The notes under the pieces are model-generated. The model was not told the DNA's origin and did no database searches. It saw only the letters and a list, made by a program, of their open reading frames with translations. The position numbers and the translations under genes were made by a program. Shown here piece by piece: positions 8,791-17,006 of a stretch of 64,000 bases of DNA (positions within the stretch are counted from its first letter, which is position 1; each line of letters opens with the position of its first letter). The DNA is from Syntrophotalea acetylenivorans (GTDB lineage: Bacteria > Desulfobacterota > Desulfuromonadia > Desulfuromonadales > Syntrophotaleaceae). Location of the stretch: positions 1 to 64,000 of the forward strand of contig NZ_CP015519.1 in assembly GCF_001887775.1 (NCBI RefSeq). The letters are read 5' to 3'.

Positions 8791-10256
8791 AACCATCGGT
8801 CGCGAGTCTTTATCAGGCGGTGGAAATCGGCCAAGACATTCCCCCTTTACTCATAGGCGAACGCTCCAATCCCAACGGATCGAAAAAATTTCGAGAATGC
8901 CTGCTGGCCGAGGATTTCGAGGGATGCCTGCGCATCGGTATCGACCAAGAGGCCAAAGGCGCCCAGATGCTCGACCTCTGCGCCGCCTATGTCGGTCGCG
9001 ATGAACTGGCCGATCTGACCCGGTTGGTGAGCATGTACGCCGAGTCGGTTAAGATTCCCATCGTTATCGACTCAACCTCCCCGGACGTCATCGAAGCCTG
9101 TCTGCGCCTCTATCCGGGACGTTGCATCATCAACTCAATCAACCTGGAGGACGGCGGCAAGACCTTGGAACGGGTCTGTCGGGCCGCCCGAAAGTACGGT
9201 GCTGCCGTGGTGGCCCTTACCATTAGTGGAAATGGGATGGCCATGACCGCCGATGAAAAGGTCGCTACGGCCCGGCAGATTCATGACCTGGCGGTCGGCC
9301 GCTATGGCCTGCGTCCGCAGGATATCCTCTTTGACCCACTCACCTTTACTATCGGTTCCGGCGATGAATCACTCGAAGATGCGGGTATCCAGACCCTTGA
9401 AGCCATCCGACGCATCAAGGAGGAGCTTCCCGGGGTATTTACCCTGCTGGGGCTCAGCAACATCTCCTTTGGCCTGAGCCCGGCATCCCGCAAAATTCTC
9501 AATTCGGTCTTTTTGCACGAGGCGGTCAACCAGGGACTCGATACGGCGATTATCGACGCCGGGAAGATTCTTCCCCTGGCCCAGATCAGTGAGGAAGACC
9601 GTACCTTTTGTCTCGACCTCATTTACAATCGGGTGCAGGAGGGCGAAAAGAAACCGCTGCTGCGCTTTATCGAGCATTTTGCCGATCGCACCGAAAAAAA
9701 GCAGGAAGAGGACGACCCGAACCGGCTGGCCGAGGAGGTGTTGCACCAGAAGGTGGTCAAAGGTGACAAGGATGGCATTGATGACGCTCTCAGCATCCTG
9801 CTCCAGCGCTATCCGGCCCTCGAGATCATTAACCAGGTTCTGGTCCCGGCCATGCGCCACGTGGGCGAACTCTTTGGGCGGGGGGAACTGCTTCTTCCCT
9901 TTGTGCTCCAATCGGCCGAGGTCATGAAAATGAGCGTGGCCTTTCTTGAGCCGCACATGGAAAAACTCGACAAGGACGAAGGGGTCAAGGTCCTGCTGGC
10001 CACAGTGCAGGGGGATGTTCATGACATTGGCAAAAATCTGGTAGATATCCTGTTGTCGAACAACGGCTACAAGGTATTCAATATCGGCATCAAGGTTCCG
10101 GCTGAAACGATTATTCAAAAAGCCTTCGAGTACAAGGTGGATATCATCGGCCTGAGCGGTCTGTTGGTGAAATCGGCTATCGTGATGAAAGAGAATCTGC
10201 CGCAGTTCAAGGAGGCCGGCTTGAATATCCCCATCTTGCTAGGGGGGCAGCATTAA
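8787..10256 (+). CDS. methionine synthase folate- and cobalamin-binding modules; stops early at an apparent frameshift
   Basis: 489 aa. Residues about 10-290 are a pterin-binding barrel (LLIGERSNPNGSKKF, VIDSTSPDVIEACLR, LFDPLTFTIGSGDE). Residues about 310-400 form the helical cap, and from about residue 405 comes the B12-binding fold with the cobalt-ligand motif GDVHDIGKN. The ORF ends ILLGGQH* at a G6 tract (10242-10247). One extra G restores the expected family reading GGAALTSEF and joins the activation-domain sequence downstream. The start overlaps the previous stop. As written, the last strand of the B12 fold is lost; the real product may be longer. Confidence 0.88.
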   Translation: MKPSVASLYQAVEIGQDIPPLLIGERSNPNGSKKFRECLLAEDFEGCLRIGIDQEAKGAQMLDLCAAYVGRDELADLTRLVSMYAESVKIPIVIDSTSPDVIEACLRLYPGRCIINSINLEDGGKTLERVCRAARKYGAAVVALTISGNGMAMTADEKVATARQIHDLAVGRYGLRPQDILFDPLTFTIGSGDESLEDAGIQTLEAIRRIKEELPGVFTLLGLSNISFGLSPASRKILNSVFLHEAVNQGLDTAIIDAGKILPLAQISEEDRTFCLDLIYNRVQEGEKKPLLRFIEHFADRTEKKQEEDDPNRLAEEVLHQKVVKGDKDGIDDALSILLQRYPALEIINQVLVPAMRHVGELFGRGELLLPFVLQSAEVMKMSVAFLEPHMEKLDKDEGVKVLLATVQGDVHDIGKNLVDILLSNNGYKVFNIGIKVPAETIIQKAFEYKVDIIGLSGLLVKSAIVMKENLPQFKEAGLNIPILLGGQH

Positions 10257-11235
10257 CCAGCGAGTTTGTCGCCGACTCCTGTGTTCCGCACTACGACGGC
10301 CCGGTGGTCTATTGCGCCGATGCCTTTGACGGTCTTAAGGCGCTGAAAGAGTATGAGGAGGGACGACTCGTCTCGACCAGGAAAGAAGAGGGGAGGGCAG
10401 TGCCTCGCGGAATCCAGAGACTCAAGAACGTCGAGGTCGAACGAAGCAATGCGGTCCCTAATCCGCCCTTTATCGGCCAGCGTCATGTGTTCGACATCGA
10501 CCCTGCTAAGCTGTTTTCTTACGTCAACGAACAAGCACTGTTTCGCGGACGATGGGGCTACCGTCGGTTGCCGACCACCAGCGCCGAAGAGTACGCCGAA
10601 CTTATCCGGACGAAGGTCGCCCCAATGTATGAGGACCTCAAGGCGCGTTCCCTGAGCGAGGGGCTGTTGCTGCCCAAGGCGGCCTACGGCTACTTCCGCT
10701 GCTATAGCGAGGGGGATGCCGTCTATGTCGAGGCGGGTGGCGAAACTATCCGGTTTGCCTTCCCCCGCCAGGTCTTCCCCCCTCATCTGTGCATTGCCGA
10801 TTATTACAAAACCAGGGACGAAGGGGGGACATCGCACCCTTTTTCGTGGTGACCATCGGCGAACAGATCGCCGAAGAGATCAAGCGTCTGTTCAAAGCGG
10901 ACGCTTACCACGACTACTTGATTCTCCATGGCTTCAGCGTTCAAGTCACCGAGGCTTTGGCTGAGTACTGGCATGAGGTCATGCGCAGGGAGCTTGGGAT
11001 TGAGGCAGAAAAGCCCGCTGGTTTCAAGGGGGACGTGAAAAGGGGCTACCAGGGTTCACGCTACGGGTTTGGCTTTCCCGCCTGCCCCGATCTAGACATG
11101 CATAAGGACTTGTTCCGGCTGCTAAACCCCGAAGGGATCGGGGTCAGTCTGACCGAGACGATGGAAATGGTTCCCGAACAGACCACCTCCGCGATCATCT
11201 CCCATCATCCGCAGGCACGGTATTTCGCGGTTTAG
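10247..11235 (+). pseudogene. reactivation (AdoMet-binding) domain of methionine synthase, in two frames
   Basis: Two consecutive reading frames together spell a MetH activation domain. The first runs from the G6 tract at 10242 to a stop near 10852 (PHYDGPVVYCADAFDGLK, later FRGRWGYRRLP, PKAAYGYFRCYSEGD). The second continues to 11235 after another G6 tract at 10823-10828 (APFFVVTIGEQIAEE, then the AdoMet loop SRYGFGFPACPDL). Both junctions need the same change: one added G, or a -1 slip. The domain normally reactivates oxidised cobalamin using AdoMet and flavodoxin. I cannot tell decay from sequencing error or programmed slippage; conserved motifs on both sides argue that the breaks are recent or not real. 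Confidence 0.8.
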
Positions 11236-11292
11236 GGGAAGAATAACCCCTCCAGCGATAATGAAGCACTCACAAAAACCTAAGAGAGGTCT

Positions 11293-11550
11293 ATGATGCA
11301 TAACACACCCAATACCGAAGTTCGCATGTTCGGTTCGCTGCACACAATTCGCCGCAAGCGGGGACTGGATCCCCGCGTGGAGATGTATGTCCTCCCCGAA
11401 GGGATCAGCGGCTACGCTCTGGCCCATGAACTGGATTTGCCGGCGGATAAGATCGATAGGGTATTCATCAACAATACAGCCTGCTCCCTTGACGAACTTA
11501 TTCGTCCAGGGGATAAGGTGGCTTTCCTCTCCCCCTGGAGGCCCATCTGA
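11293..11550 (+). CDS. MoaD/ThiS-like small protein without C-terminal Gly-Gly (paralogue 1)
   Basis: 85 aa with a beta-grasp pattern: VRMFGSLHTIRRKRGL, a central LPEGISGYALAHELDL helix, then VFINNTACSLDELIRPGDKVAFLSP. The PGDKVAF.. end is where MoaD/ThiS proteins have their last strand, but the chain ends WRPI instead of GG, so it cannot be thiocarboxylated in the usual way. RBS AGAGAGG precedes ATG ATG. It stands in the tungsten-enzyme island next to a paralogue at 11872. A structural or carrier role in W/Mo cofactor chemistry is conceivable but not shown. Confidence 0.65.
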   Translation: MMHNTPNTEVRMFGSLHTIRRKRGLDPRVEMYVLPEGISGYALAHELDLPADKIDRVFINNTACSLDELIRPGDKVAFLSPWRPI

Positions 11551-11871
11551 TCCTCTGGATACTTATCTGTAGCAAAGTCCCAGTGTCAAGGGAGATTGAA
11601 CATGACTAGAAAAACAAGAACTGGTTGATCGTGTTGAAATTCAGATCGCTAAACTTAGTAATCTTGGTAGCCATCTAACCGATGGAGAGCAGGCGCACAA
11701 TTTTGTGAAATGGGCACTGTGAAATCCGTGAACGCTTTGCGTACTTTTTTGTCAGTCAGAACAATAAGGTACAACGCCTCTGAGAGTGCTTAATTAGTCA
11801 TGATTATGTAATATGTATTGTTCCGCCGGGACCAATTGATGTACTCGTAAAAACCCCTAAGAAAGAGAGCC
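11551..11871. other. spacer between the MoaD-like paralogues, with a small broken ORF
   Basis: From ATG 11602 (RBS AGGGAG) a one-base shift after the start codon opens a frame that reads LEKQELVDRVEIQIAKLSNL and ends at 11722 with FVKWAL*. It looks like a small helical protein or remnant of about 40 aa that I cannot name. The motif TTGAACATGAC around its start recurs after paralogue 2 (12175-12185), so gene plus trailing segment appear to have been duplicated together. Nothing else is apparent. Confidence 0.4.
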
Positions 11872-12144
11872 ATGATGCCTAACACACCCAATTCCAAAGT
11901 TCGCATGTTCGGTTCGCTACACTCCCTTCGCCGTAGGCGGGGACTGTCTCCCTCTGAGGAGATGTGTCTTCCTTCCGAAGGGACTACCGGACTTGCTTTG
12001 GCCCATAAGCTGAATTTGCCACTGGACGAAATCGACGGGATATTCATCAACGATTCTGCCTGTTCGCTTGATGATCTTATTCGTCCAGGGGATAAGGTGG
12101 ACTTTGTCGCTGGATGGAGGCCCACCGGGCATATTGGACACTGA
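11872..12144 (+). CDS. MoaD/ThiS-like small protein without C-terminal Gly-Gly (paralogue 2)
   Basis: 90 aa, clearly a tandem duplicate of the gene at 11293: both start with two Met codons and NTPN, share VRMFGSLH and GLALAHKLNLP-type helices, and end with CSLDDLIRPGDKVDFVAGWRP. The tail GHIGH again lacks Gly-Gly. Divergence between the copies is moderate, with the fold-defining positions kept, which suggests both are or were under selection. Upstream is an AAGAAAGAGAG purine stretch as ribosome site. Confidence 0.65.
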   Translation: MMPNTPNSKVRMFGSLHSLRRRRGLSPSEEMCLPSEGTTGLALAHKLNLPLDEIDGIFINDSACSLDDLIRPGDKVDFVAGWRPTGHIGH

Positions 12145-12228
12145 TTTGGGGGTATGCCCAAGTGTTCTAGGTGGTTGAACATGACCGAAAGAAATAAGAA
12201 AATTTGTCAATATTTAGGGGGGGAAATA

Positions 12229-12275
12229 CAAGGACCCTGACACCCTTGCCAAATAAGCCTATTTGGGTCCTCAAA
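12229..12275. other. nested inverted repeat upstream of the TetR promoter
   Basis: AGGACCC ... GGGTCCT encloses CAAATA/TATTTG within about 45 bases. It could act as a terminator for the MoaD-like unit, though no T-run follows. Between 12145 and 12333 I see no gene beyond a possible 19-codon frame starting ATG at 12181. Confidence 0.4.
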
Positions 12276-12333
12276 ACCTCCTGACATAACTTGTAAGGCA
12301 GTGCCAGTATAAGTGTCTTGTTGCAGATAAAGG

Positions 12334-12381
12334 TTGACTCGGAAATATAGTACTCGTTAACATAGTTGGGTAACCAACTAT
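12334..12381 (+). promoter_or_regulatory. promoter and palindromic operator of the TetR gene
   Basis: A -35 box TTGACT (12334-12339), an 18-base spacer and a -10-like TAACAT (12358-12363) are followed by the near-perfect palindrome ATAGTTGGGTAACCAACTAT (12362-12381), which overlaps the -10 and the start point. The same TTGACTCGG promoter core recurs at 13031 and 23624, and the palindrome core recurs at 13715-13730. Placement is typical of TetR autorepression. Confidence 0.7.
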
Positions 12382-12393
12382 ATTGGAGCTTTT

Positions 12394-12993
12394 ATGTCTC
12401 GCACAGGAAATGTTATGCCCCGTCGGGGCGATTTTTTGCCTCGTAAAATTGACAAGAGATCGATCCTGCTGGAAGTGGCCGAAAATCTAATTTGTCGGCA
12501 GGGCTTTCACAGTACGACTCTCGCTGACATTTCTCGAGAATCAGGTATTTCACTTGGCAATTTGTACTACTATTACAAAACAAAAAATGAAATTCTATCC
12601 GCTGTAACCGAGAGACAAATAAAAAAATTTGATACTTATAAAACCGACTTGGATCTGATTCCTGATCCTAGGTACAGGTTGGTTGTTTTTATAAAAATGA
12701 GTATCGTTGATTGTGACAGGATTGCAGCGTATGGCTGCTCGGTCGGGAGCCTTTCTCAGGAACTCAACAAAGGCAATGGTTGTAGTTTGGACGAATTGCC
12801 CAATCCCCTGAAGGGCCCCCTCGATTGGGCGTCGGAACAATTTCGGCTGATGGGCAAGCAGGATGCGAATGCGCTAGGCGGATGGTTTTTCGCCACCCTT
12901 CAGGGCGCAGCTCTTCTCGCCAATTCTTTTAAGGATACCGAAATATTTGTTGAGCAGGCCGAGCGTCTCATAGCCTGGGTGGATTCACTCTGA
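12394..12993 (+). CDS. TetR/AcrR family transcriptional regulator
   Basis: 199 aa. Residues about 20-70 form the TetR helix-turn-helix (ILLEVAENLICRQGFHSTTL, then ISRESGISLGNLYYYYKTK). The C-terminal ligand domain contains an AYGCSVGSLSQEL segment, which resembles the YxxxxCPxGxLA-type region in TetR proteins of the TetR_C_6 kind. The palindrome in its own promoter implies autoregulation; the same site before the flavoprotein/acetaldehyde dehydrogenase region implies control of that too. Start could also be the Met at 12415. Confidence 0.85.
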   Translation: MSRTGNVMPRRGDFLPRKIDKRSILLEVAENLICRQGFHSTTLADISRESGISLGNLYYYYKTKNEILSAVTERQIKKFDTYKTDLDLIPDPRYRLVVFIKMSIVDCDRIAAYGCSVGSLSQELNKGNGCSLDELPNPLKGPLDWASEQFRLMGKQDANALGGWFFATLQGAALLANSFKDTEIFVEQAERLIAWVDSL

Positions 12994-13030
12994 GTTTATT
13001 ATGCAAACAACAACAAGTTGTTCTGAGCTG

Positions 13031-13079
13031 TTGACTCGGAAGAGCAGTGTTTGCTATCTTTGGTCATAACTACAATTGT
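13031..13079 (+). promoter_or_regulatory. promoter of the second TetR gene
   Basis: TTGACT (13031-13036), 18 bases, then TATCTT (13055-13060). The first ten bases match the 12334 promoter (TTGACTCGGA). The operator palindrome is not kept; instead CATAACTACAATTGTTAC follows, with a CAATTG core. Confidence 0.5.
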
Positions 13080-13092
13080 TACGAGGTAGGTT

Positions 13093-13694
13093 ATGATTTC
13101 CGACGCCGACATTTTTTTTCCTCATGAAGCTGATACTCTTCCTAGTGAAACTAAGAAGAAAGTTCGCCTGCTGGAAGCGGCCCAAAGTCTATTTTTTAGA
13201 CAAGGCTTTCAGAGTACGACTCTCGCCGACATTTCTCGTGAATCAGGTATTTCGCTCGGCAATCTGTACACTACTATAAGACAAAGGAAGAACTCCTTAG
13301 CGATGTAATCGAGAGTCAAAGACAAACATTGATTACTTTGCGGACCGCCTGGGAGCTGGACCCTGATCCCAGAAACAGGTTGATCAGTCATATAGATATG
13401 CTCATCTCTGGTAAAGAGAGAGTTGGCAACGATGGCTGTCCTGTCGGGAGCCTCTCACAAGAAGTCCACAAATCTATTGGCTGCCATACAGACGTATTGC
13501 CTGACGCCCTGAAGGACCATCACGGTTGGTTGTCGGAACAGTTTCGACTGATGGGCAAGAAAGATGCGGATGCGCTGGCTGGGCAGTTTTTTTCGATTAT
13601 TCAGGGCGCCTGTCTTCTCGCCAGTTCTTTTAATGATCCCGAAATATTTGTTGAGCAGGGCGAGCGTCTCAAGGACTGGGTGAAATCCCTCTGA
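13093..13694 (+). pseudogene. second TetR family regulator, frameshifted
   Basis: The sequence parallels the 12394 gene: VRLLEAAQSLFFRQGFQSTT, ISRESGISLGNLY and later GCPVGSLSQEVHK, FRLMGKKDADALAGQFF, EIFVEQGERL. At about 13268 one base is missing after the codon for NLY; restoring it gives NLYHYYKTKEELLSDVIESQ and a full protein of about 200 aa. The loss falls just behind the helix-turn-helix, so an uncorrected product would be a 71-aa DNA-binding stub without ligand domain. Confidence 0.82.
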
Positions 13695-13714
13695 TTTTTT
13701 TTGCGCACAAAACA

Positions 13715-13730
13715 AGTTGGGTAACCAACT
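13715..13730. promoter_or_regulatory. TetR operator copy
   Basis: AGTTGGGTAACCAACT repeats the core of the tetR operator exactly, 6-base arms around GTAA. It lies directly before the flavoprotein remnant and about 1 kb before acetaldehyde dehydrogenase, suggesting that the transcription unit leading to the dehydrogenase was or is TetR-controlled. Confidence 0.7.
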
Positions 13731-13770
13731 GAGGCTCGGGATGCATAATCGAATTCTTGCCTAGGACGGT

Positions 13771-14647
13771 GTTGCCTTAAGAAAAATCCGTGGTGAGAAC
13801 TTTCTGGAAAAGAACGGCTATCACAACCCGACAGAGATCATCCGGGACAAGTTGGCCCAGGCGATCATGAAAGAAATCTTGGAGGACCCTGAAAAAAGAT
13901 ACTGTGGCATTTGATCTTAGAGGACTTTCTCCTGAAACTGCCAATGAATTATCCGCCCTGCTCCCGTCCGAGTGGGTAAAAGGCGAACGGGTTTTCCAAG
14001 TAACTCCCACCGTACATTTCTGTATGGGCGGAGTTGTGGTGGATAACAATCGAAAGACTTCCTGTGAGGGGCTCTATGCCGCAGGTGAGGTCACGGCCGG
14101 CGCCTACGGTGCCAACCGTCTGATCGGCAATGCTTTGGCAGAAGCACTTGTAATAGGCGGTCGGGTGGGAAAAACCGCAGGCGAAGCAACCATCGCCCAA
14201 GGGCCTTCTGAGGAATTTGATGCAGCAGCCGACGAGAAACTCAGTCGTTTCAATGCATTGTTCAACAATCAGGGCCAAAAACCTGGTGATCTCATTGAAT
14301 CGCTGAAAAAACATGTGGCTCAATGCAGGGATTATCAGAAATCAGAACTCCTTGAACAAGGGGACTTTATCCCCAATCAGTGTCCGAGAAAACCGCCGCC
14401 TCACAAGAAACTTAGGCTTATCGAGGAAAACCTGGGTCAGGCCGACTTTACCGTCAAGGAGGAAGCCCTGATCGCCTTCGCCCGAAAAGCCAACCTGGAG
14501 CCCCTGCGGATTCCCGATAATGAGTTCGAGGTTCTCCGCAACAGCGGCACCACCGACGCCGAGATCATCGAGGCCCTGGGCGTCATGGAACTTTTCACCG
14601 CCTTCAACAAGTTTCTCGATTCCCTCGAAGTGGCCATTGACTTCTAA
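13771..14647 (+). pseudogene. composite remnant: FAD flavoprotein fragment joined to an AhpD/carboxymuconolactone-decarboxylase-like C-terminus
   Basis: The first frame (from 13771) reads GENFLEKNGYHNPTEIIRDK and stops at about 13909. A shifted frame continues VAFDLRGLSPETANELSALL, then PTVHFCMGGVVVDN and LYAAGEVTAGAYGANRLIGN, typical for the C-terminal FAD part of fumarate reductase/aspartate-oxidase flavoproteins. The dinucleotide fold of the N-terminus is absent. After a linker the same frame ends with IAFARKANLEPLRIPDNEFE and ALGVMELFTAFNKFLD, which resembles the tail of AhpD-like proteins without its CxxC. Both partners are truncated, so this is most likely a deletion scar. The 247-aa open part (13904-14647) could still be translated. 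Confidence 0.7.
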
Positions 14648-14656
14648 GGCGGCCCT

Positions 14657-14671
14657 GGTGCCTAGGGCACC
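14657..14671. other. short perfect hairpin before acetaldehyde dehydrogenase
   Basis: GGTGCC-TAG-GGCACC lies 10 bases after the composite remnant's stop codon. There is no T-run, so it is a weak terminator or an mRNA-processing/stability hairpin. Confidence 0.4.
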
Positions 14672-14737
14672 TGGCACTAAATCGTGTGCAGCCTTGCGCG
14701 CTGCGCAACTCAACTCAAGCAGACTAGGAGGAACACC

Positions 14738-16075
14738 ATGGTAGAACAAAAAATCAACGCAATGATCGAAACGGCCAAAGTGGCCCTGGAAGACTTCAAA
14801 AAGCTCAACCAGGAGCAGACCGACGCCATCTGCGAAGCGGTAGCTAACGCCGTGGAAGCAAAAAAAGAAGAACTGGCCCAAATGGCCGTTGAAGAAACCG
14901 GCCTCGGCAACGTGGCGGACAAGACCATCAAAAACCAATTCGGTTCCACCGTCATCTGGAACGACATGAAGGGTGTCAAGACCGTTGGTGTCGTTAAGGA
15001 CGAAAACGACATCATCGAGATCGCCGAGCCCGTTGGCGTAGTGGCCGGTATCACCCCGACCACCAACCCCACCTCCACCGTTTGCTTCAAGATCTTGTCT
15101 GCTCTTAAGAGCCGCAACGTAATCGTTCTCGGCTTCCACCCTCGCGCTCAGAAATGCTGCGTGGCCACCGCTCAGTTGTGTCTCGATGCTGCTATCGCGG
15201 CTGGCGCTCCCGCGAACTGCGTACAATGGGTCGAGAAGCCTTCCATCGAAGCCACAAACGCCCTGATGACCAACCCCGGCGTGGACGTTATCCTGGCTAC
15301 CGGTGGCGGCGCCATGGTGAAAGCCGCTTACAGCTCCGGCAACCCCGCCTTCGGCGTAGGCGCCGGCGGCTGCCCTGTATATGTTGCCAGCGATGCCGAC
15401 CTTGACCAGGCCATGGAAGACACCCTGCTGTCCAAGTGCTTCGACAACGGTGTGGTTTGCGCTTCCGAGCAGAACCTGATCTTTGACGACGCTGCCGTGG
15501 CTGAAAAAGCCGTCGCCAAGCTGCAGGAAATCGGCGCGTACCTGGTCAACGAAGAGGAAAAAGCCAAGCTCGAAAAGCTCTACTTCGGCGACTGCTACGT
15601 TGTTTCCGGCAAGGTTGTGGGCCAGCCCGCTCCCAAGATTGCAGAAATGGCCGGCTTCTCCGTTCCGGAAGGAACCCGCGCTCTGCTGGTCGGTCCTCTC
15701 AAAGGCATCCAGGACGAAGAACCCATGAGCCGTGAAAAGCTCTCTCCTTCCCTCGGCTACATGGTTGTTGACGGCAAGGACGCAGCCATCGAGCGTTGCG
15801 CCGAGCTGCTGAAAAAAGGCGGCGCCGGTCATACCGCCGGTATCCACTCCGCCAGCGACGAAACCTGCATCGAGTTCGCCAGCAAGGTCGACGCCAACCG
15901 GGTTACCTTCAACTCGCCCACCAGCCACGGCGCCATCGGCGGCCTGTTCAACGTTATGATCCCCTCGTTGACCCTCGGTTGCGGCTCCCAAGGCAACAAC
16001 ATCACCACCGACAACATCAGCTTCCGTAACCTGGTCAGCATCAAGCGTGCTGCTCGTCGCGTGGTACAAGGTTAA
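14738..16075 (+). CDS. CoA-acylating acetaldehyde dehydrogenase
   Basis: 445 aa, the length of a free-standing acetylating aldehyde dehydrogenase like the N-terminal half of AdhE, or of EutE/PduP types. It oxidises acetaldehyde with CoA and NAD to acetyl-CoA. Visible are GVVAGITPTTNPTSTVCFK near residue 100, the glycine loop ILATGGGAMVKAAY near residue 185 and the catalytic cysteine in FDNGVVCASEQN (Cys241). AGGAGG stands 8 bases before ATG 14738. GC content and codon use are higher and more regular than in the surrounding decayed genes, as expected for a highly expressed enzyme. It supplies the step after acetylene hydratase. Confidence 0.92.
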   Translation: MVEQKINAMIETAKVALEDFKKLNQEQTDAICEAVANAVEAKKEELAQMAVEETGLGNVADKTIKNQFGSTVIWNDMKGVKTVGVVKDENDIIEIAEPVGVVAGITPTTNPTSTVCFKILSALKSRNVIVLGFHPRAQKCCVATAQLCLDAAIAAGAPANCVQWVEKPSIEATNALMTNPGVDVILATGGGAMVKAAYSSGNPAFGVGAGGCPVYVASDADLDQAMEDTLLSKCFDNGVVCASEQNLIFDDAAVAEKAVAKLQEIGAYLVNEEEKAKLEKLYFGDCYVVSGKVVGQPAPKIAEMAGFSVPEGTRALLVGPLKGIQDEEPMSREKLSPSLGYMVVDGKDAAIERCAELLKKGGAGHTAGIHSASDETCIEFASKVDANRVTFNSPTSHGAIGGLFNVMIPSLTLGCGSQGNNITTDNISFRNLVSIKRAARRVVQG

Positions 16076-16118
16076 TCCCAGAATCTGTAGAGATACTTAA
16101 GTTCCTCCGATAGGTTAG

Positions 16119-16142
16119 CCCCCCCCCCGCCGAGGGGGGGCC
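16119..16142 (+). terminator. C10/G7 hairpin after acetaldehyde dehydrogenase
   Basis: A run of ten C (16119-16128), loop GCCGA, then seven G (16134-16140) form a very stable hairpin 44 bases after the stop. No T-run follows. The long homopolymers make both sequence accuracy and length stability doubtful. The remaining bases to 16350 show no gene. Confidence 0.55.
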
Positions 16143-16352
16143 AATCAGGGACAACATATTGGACACTTTGGCCTTCAACGGGGCGAGCGTGTCAGGAGTG
16201 TCTAATAAACAAGGGACGATTCAAGTCTCAGAGATTAGATTGTCTCGAAAGATGTGTAATCAACTCAGGCAGGGCATAGACTGCCCAAATGACAACTGTC
16301 TTGAATTGCCTACCAATCTCCTTCCTTTCTGGTGAGTAAATTTAAAATATGA

Positions 16353-16370
16353 TGCGTGTATATACATCTA
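16353..16370. promoter_or_regulatory. MarR operator, own promoter
   Basis: TGCGTGTATATACATC lies about 20 bases before the marR start. It matches the perfect palindrome CGTGTATATACACG after the gene (16862-16875) except for one half-site base, so the pair looks like binding sites of the encoded regulator. Confidence 0.6.
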
Positions 16371-16386
16371 TCGTAAAGGAAGTGAT

Positions 16387-16836
16387 ATGAACGAACCAAA
16401 GTCTGGAAAACCATTAAGCGGGTGCGCTTGTATGAATATGCGCAGAGCATCACGGTCTATCACAAAAATATATGATCAGGCGTTGAAGGCGAGCGGACTG
16501 AAATCGAACCAGTTTTCTTTGTTGATGGCCATCAAGACAAACGGGCCGCTTAATATCAGCGCTCTGGCAAAAAAACAATGTCTGGACAGAACTACGCTGG
16601 TTAGAAACCTGAAGCACCTTGAAACTAATGAGTTAATAGAAAGCACAAAGACAAAGGACTTGCGGGAAAGGCAAATAATCATCTCTAAATTGGGGTTGCA
16701 GATTTTTGATAAGGCTCTGCCGCTCTGGAAGACAATCCAGCAGGAAATTTCCGATCATATCGGCACAATTCCACTGCAAGTGTTTGAGCAAATAACAATT
16801 TCACTTGAAAGCTTTTCCGGTACTGAAAATAAGTAA
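16387..16836 (+). CDS. MarR family transcriptional regulator
   Basis: 149 aa with a winged-helix core: LKSNQFSLLMAIKTNGPLNI, LAKKQCLDRTTLVRNLKHLE, then the wing ESTKTKDLRERQIIISKLG. RBS AAAGGAAG precedes the ATG. An N-terminal Cys pair (GCACMNMRRASR) could be redox- or metal-responsive. Matching palindromes on both sides suggest autoregulation and control of the sugar-phosphate isomerase gene downstream. Confidence 0.85.
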   Translation: MNEPKSGKPLSGCACMNMRRASRSITKIYDQALKASGLKSNQFSLLMAIKTNGPLNISALAKKQCLDRTTLVRNLKHLETNELIESTKTKDLRERQIIISKLGLQIFDKALPLWKTIQQEISDHIGTIPLQVFEQITISLESFSGTENK

Positions 16837-16861
16837 CAAGAAGTGTTTTTTTGAAAGATTG

Positions 16862-16875
16862 CGTGTATATACACG
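16862..16875. promoter_or_regulatory. MarR operator before the isomerase gene
   Basis: Perfect 14-base palindrome CGTGTATATACACG, 26 bases after marR and about 130 bases before the isomerase start at 17007. Confidence 0.65.
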
Positions 16876-17006
16876 ATCTAGTGAGTAATAAACTAGTTTG
16901 AGGTCAAGATGCTGCACTTAAAATGTTAAGTCCAGCACCGGAATTAGATACAAGTAGGAGGTGCTTGGAACCATTGGGAATTTTAGCGAAACAGGAGCGG
17001 AAACAG

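Noticed and set aside
10242-10828. Explaining both frameshifts simply as sequencing error
   Set aside because: Other G6 tracts in the window are in frame; error remains possible but is not shown.
12595-12840. 81-codon frame antisense to tetR
   Set aside because: Shadow of a conserved gene; no start signals.
14342-16069. 575-codon open frame on the minus strand opposite acetaldehyde dehydrogenase
   Set aside because: It is antisense to a clearly conserved enzyme with strong codon bias; the low-complexity Gly/Ala/Asp/Val composition is what a high-GC third-position gene gives on the opposite strand.
16119-16142. Poly-C/poly-G tract as a phase-variable switch
   Set aside because: It lies after a stop codon and before no start codon; a hairpin terminator is the simpler reading, although length variation is possible.
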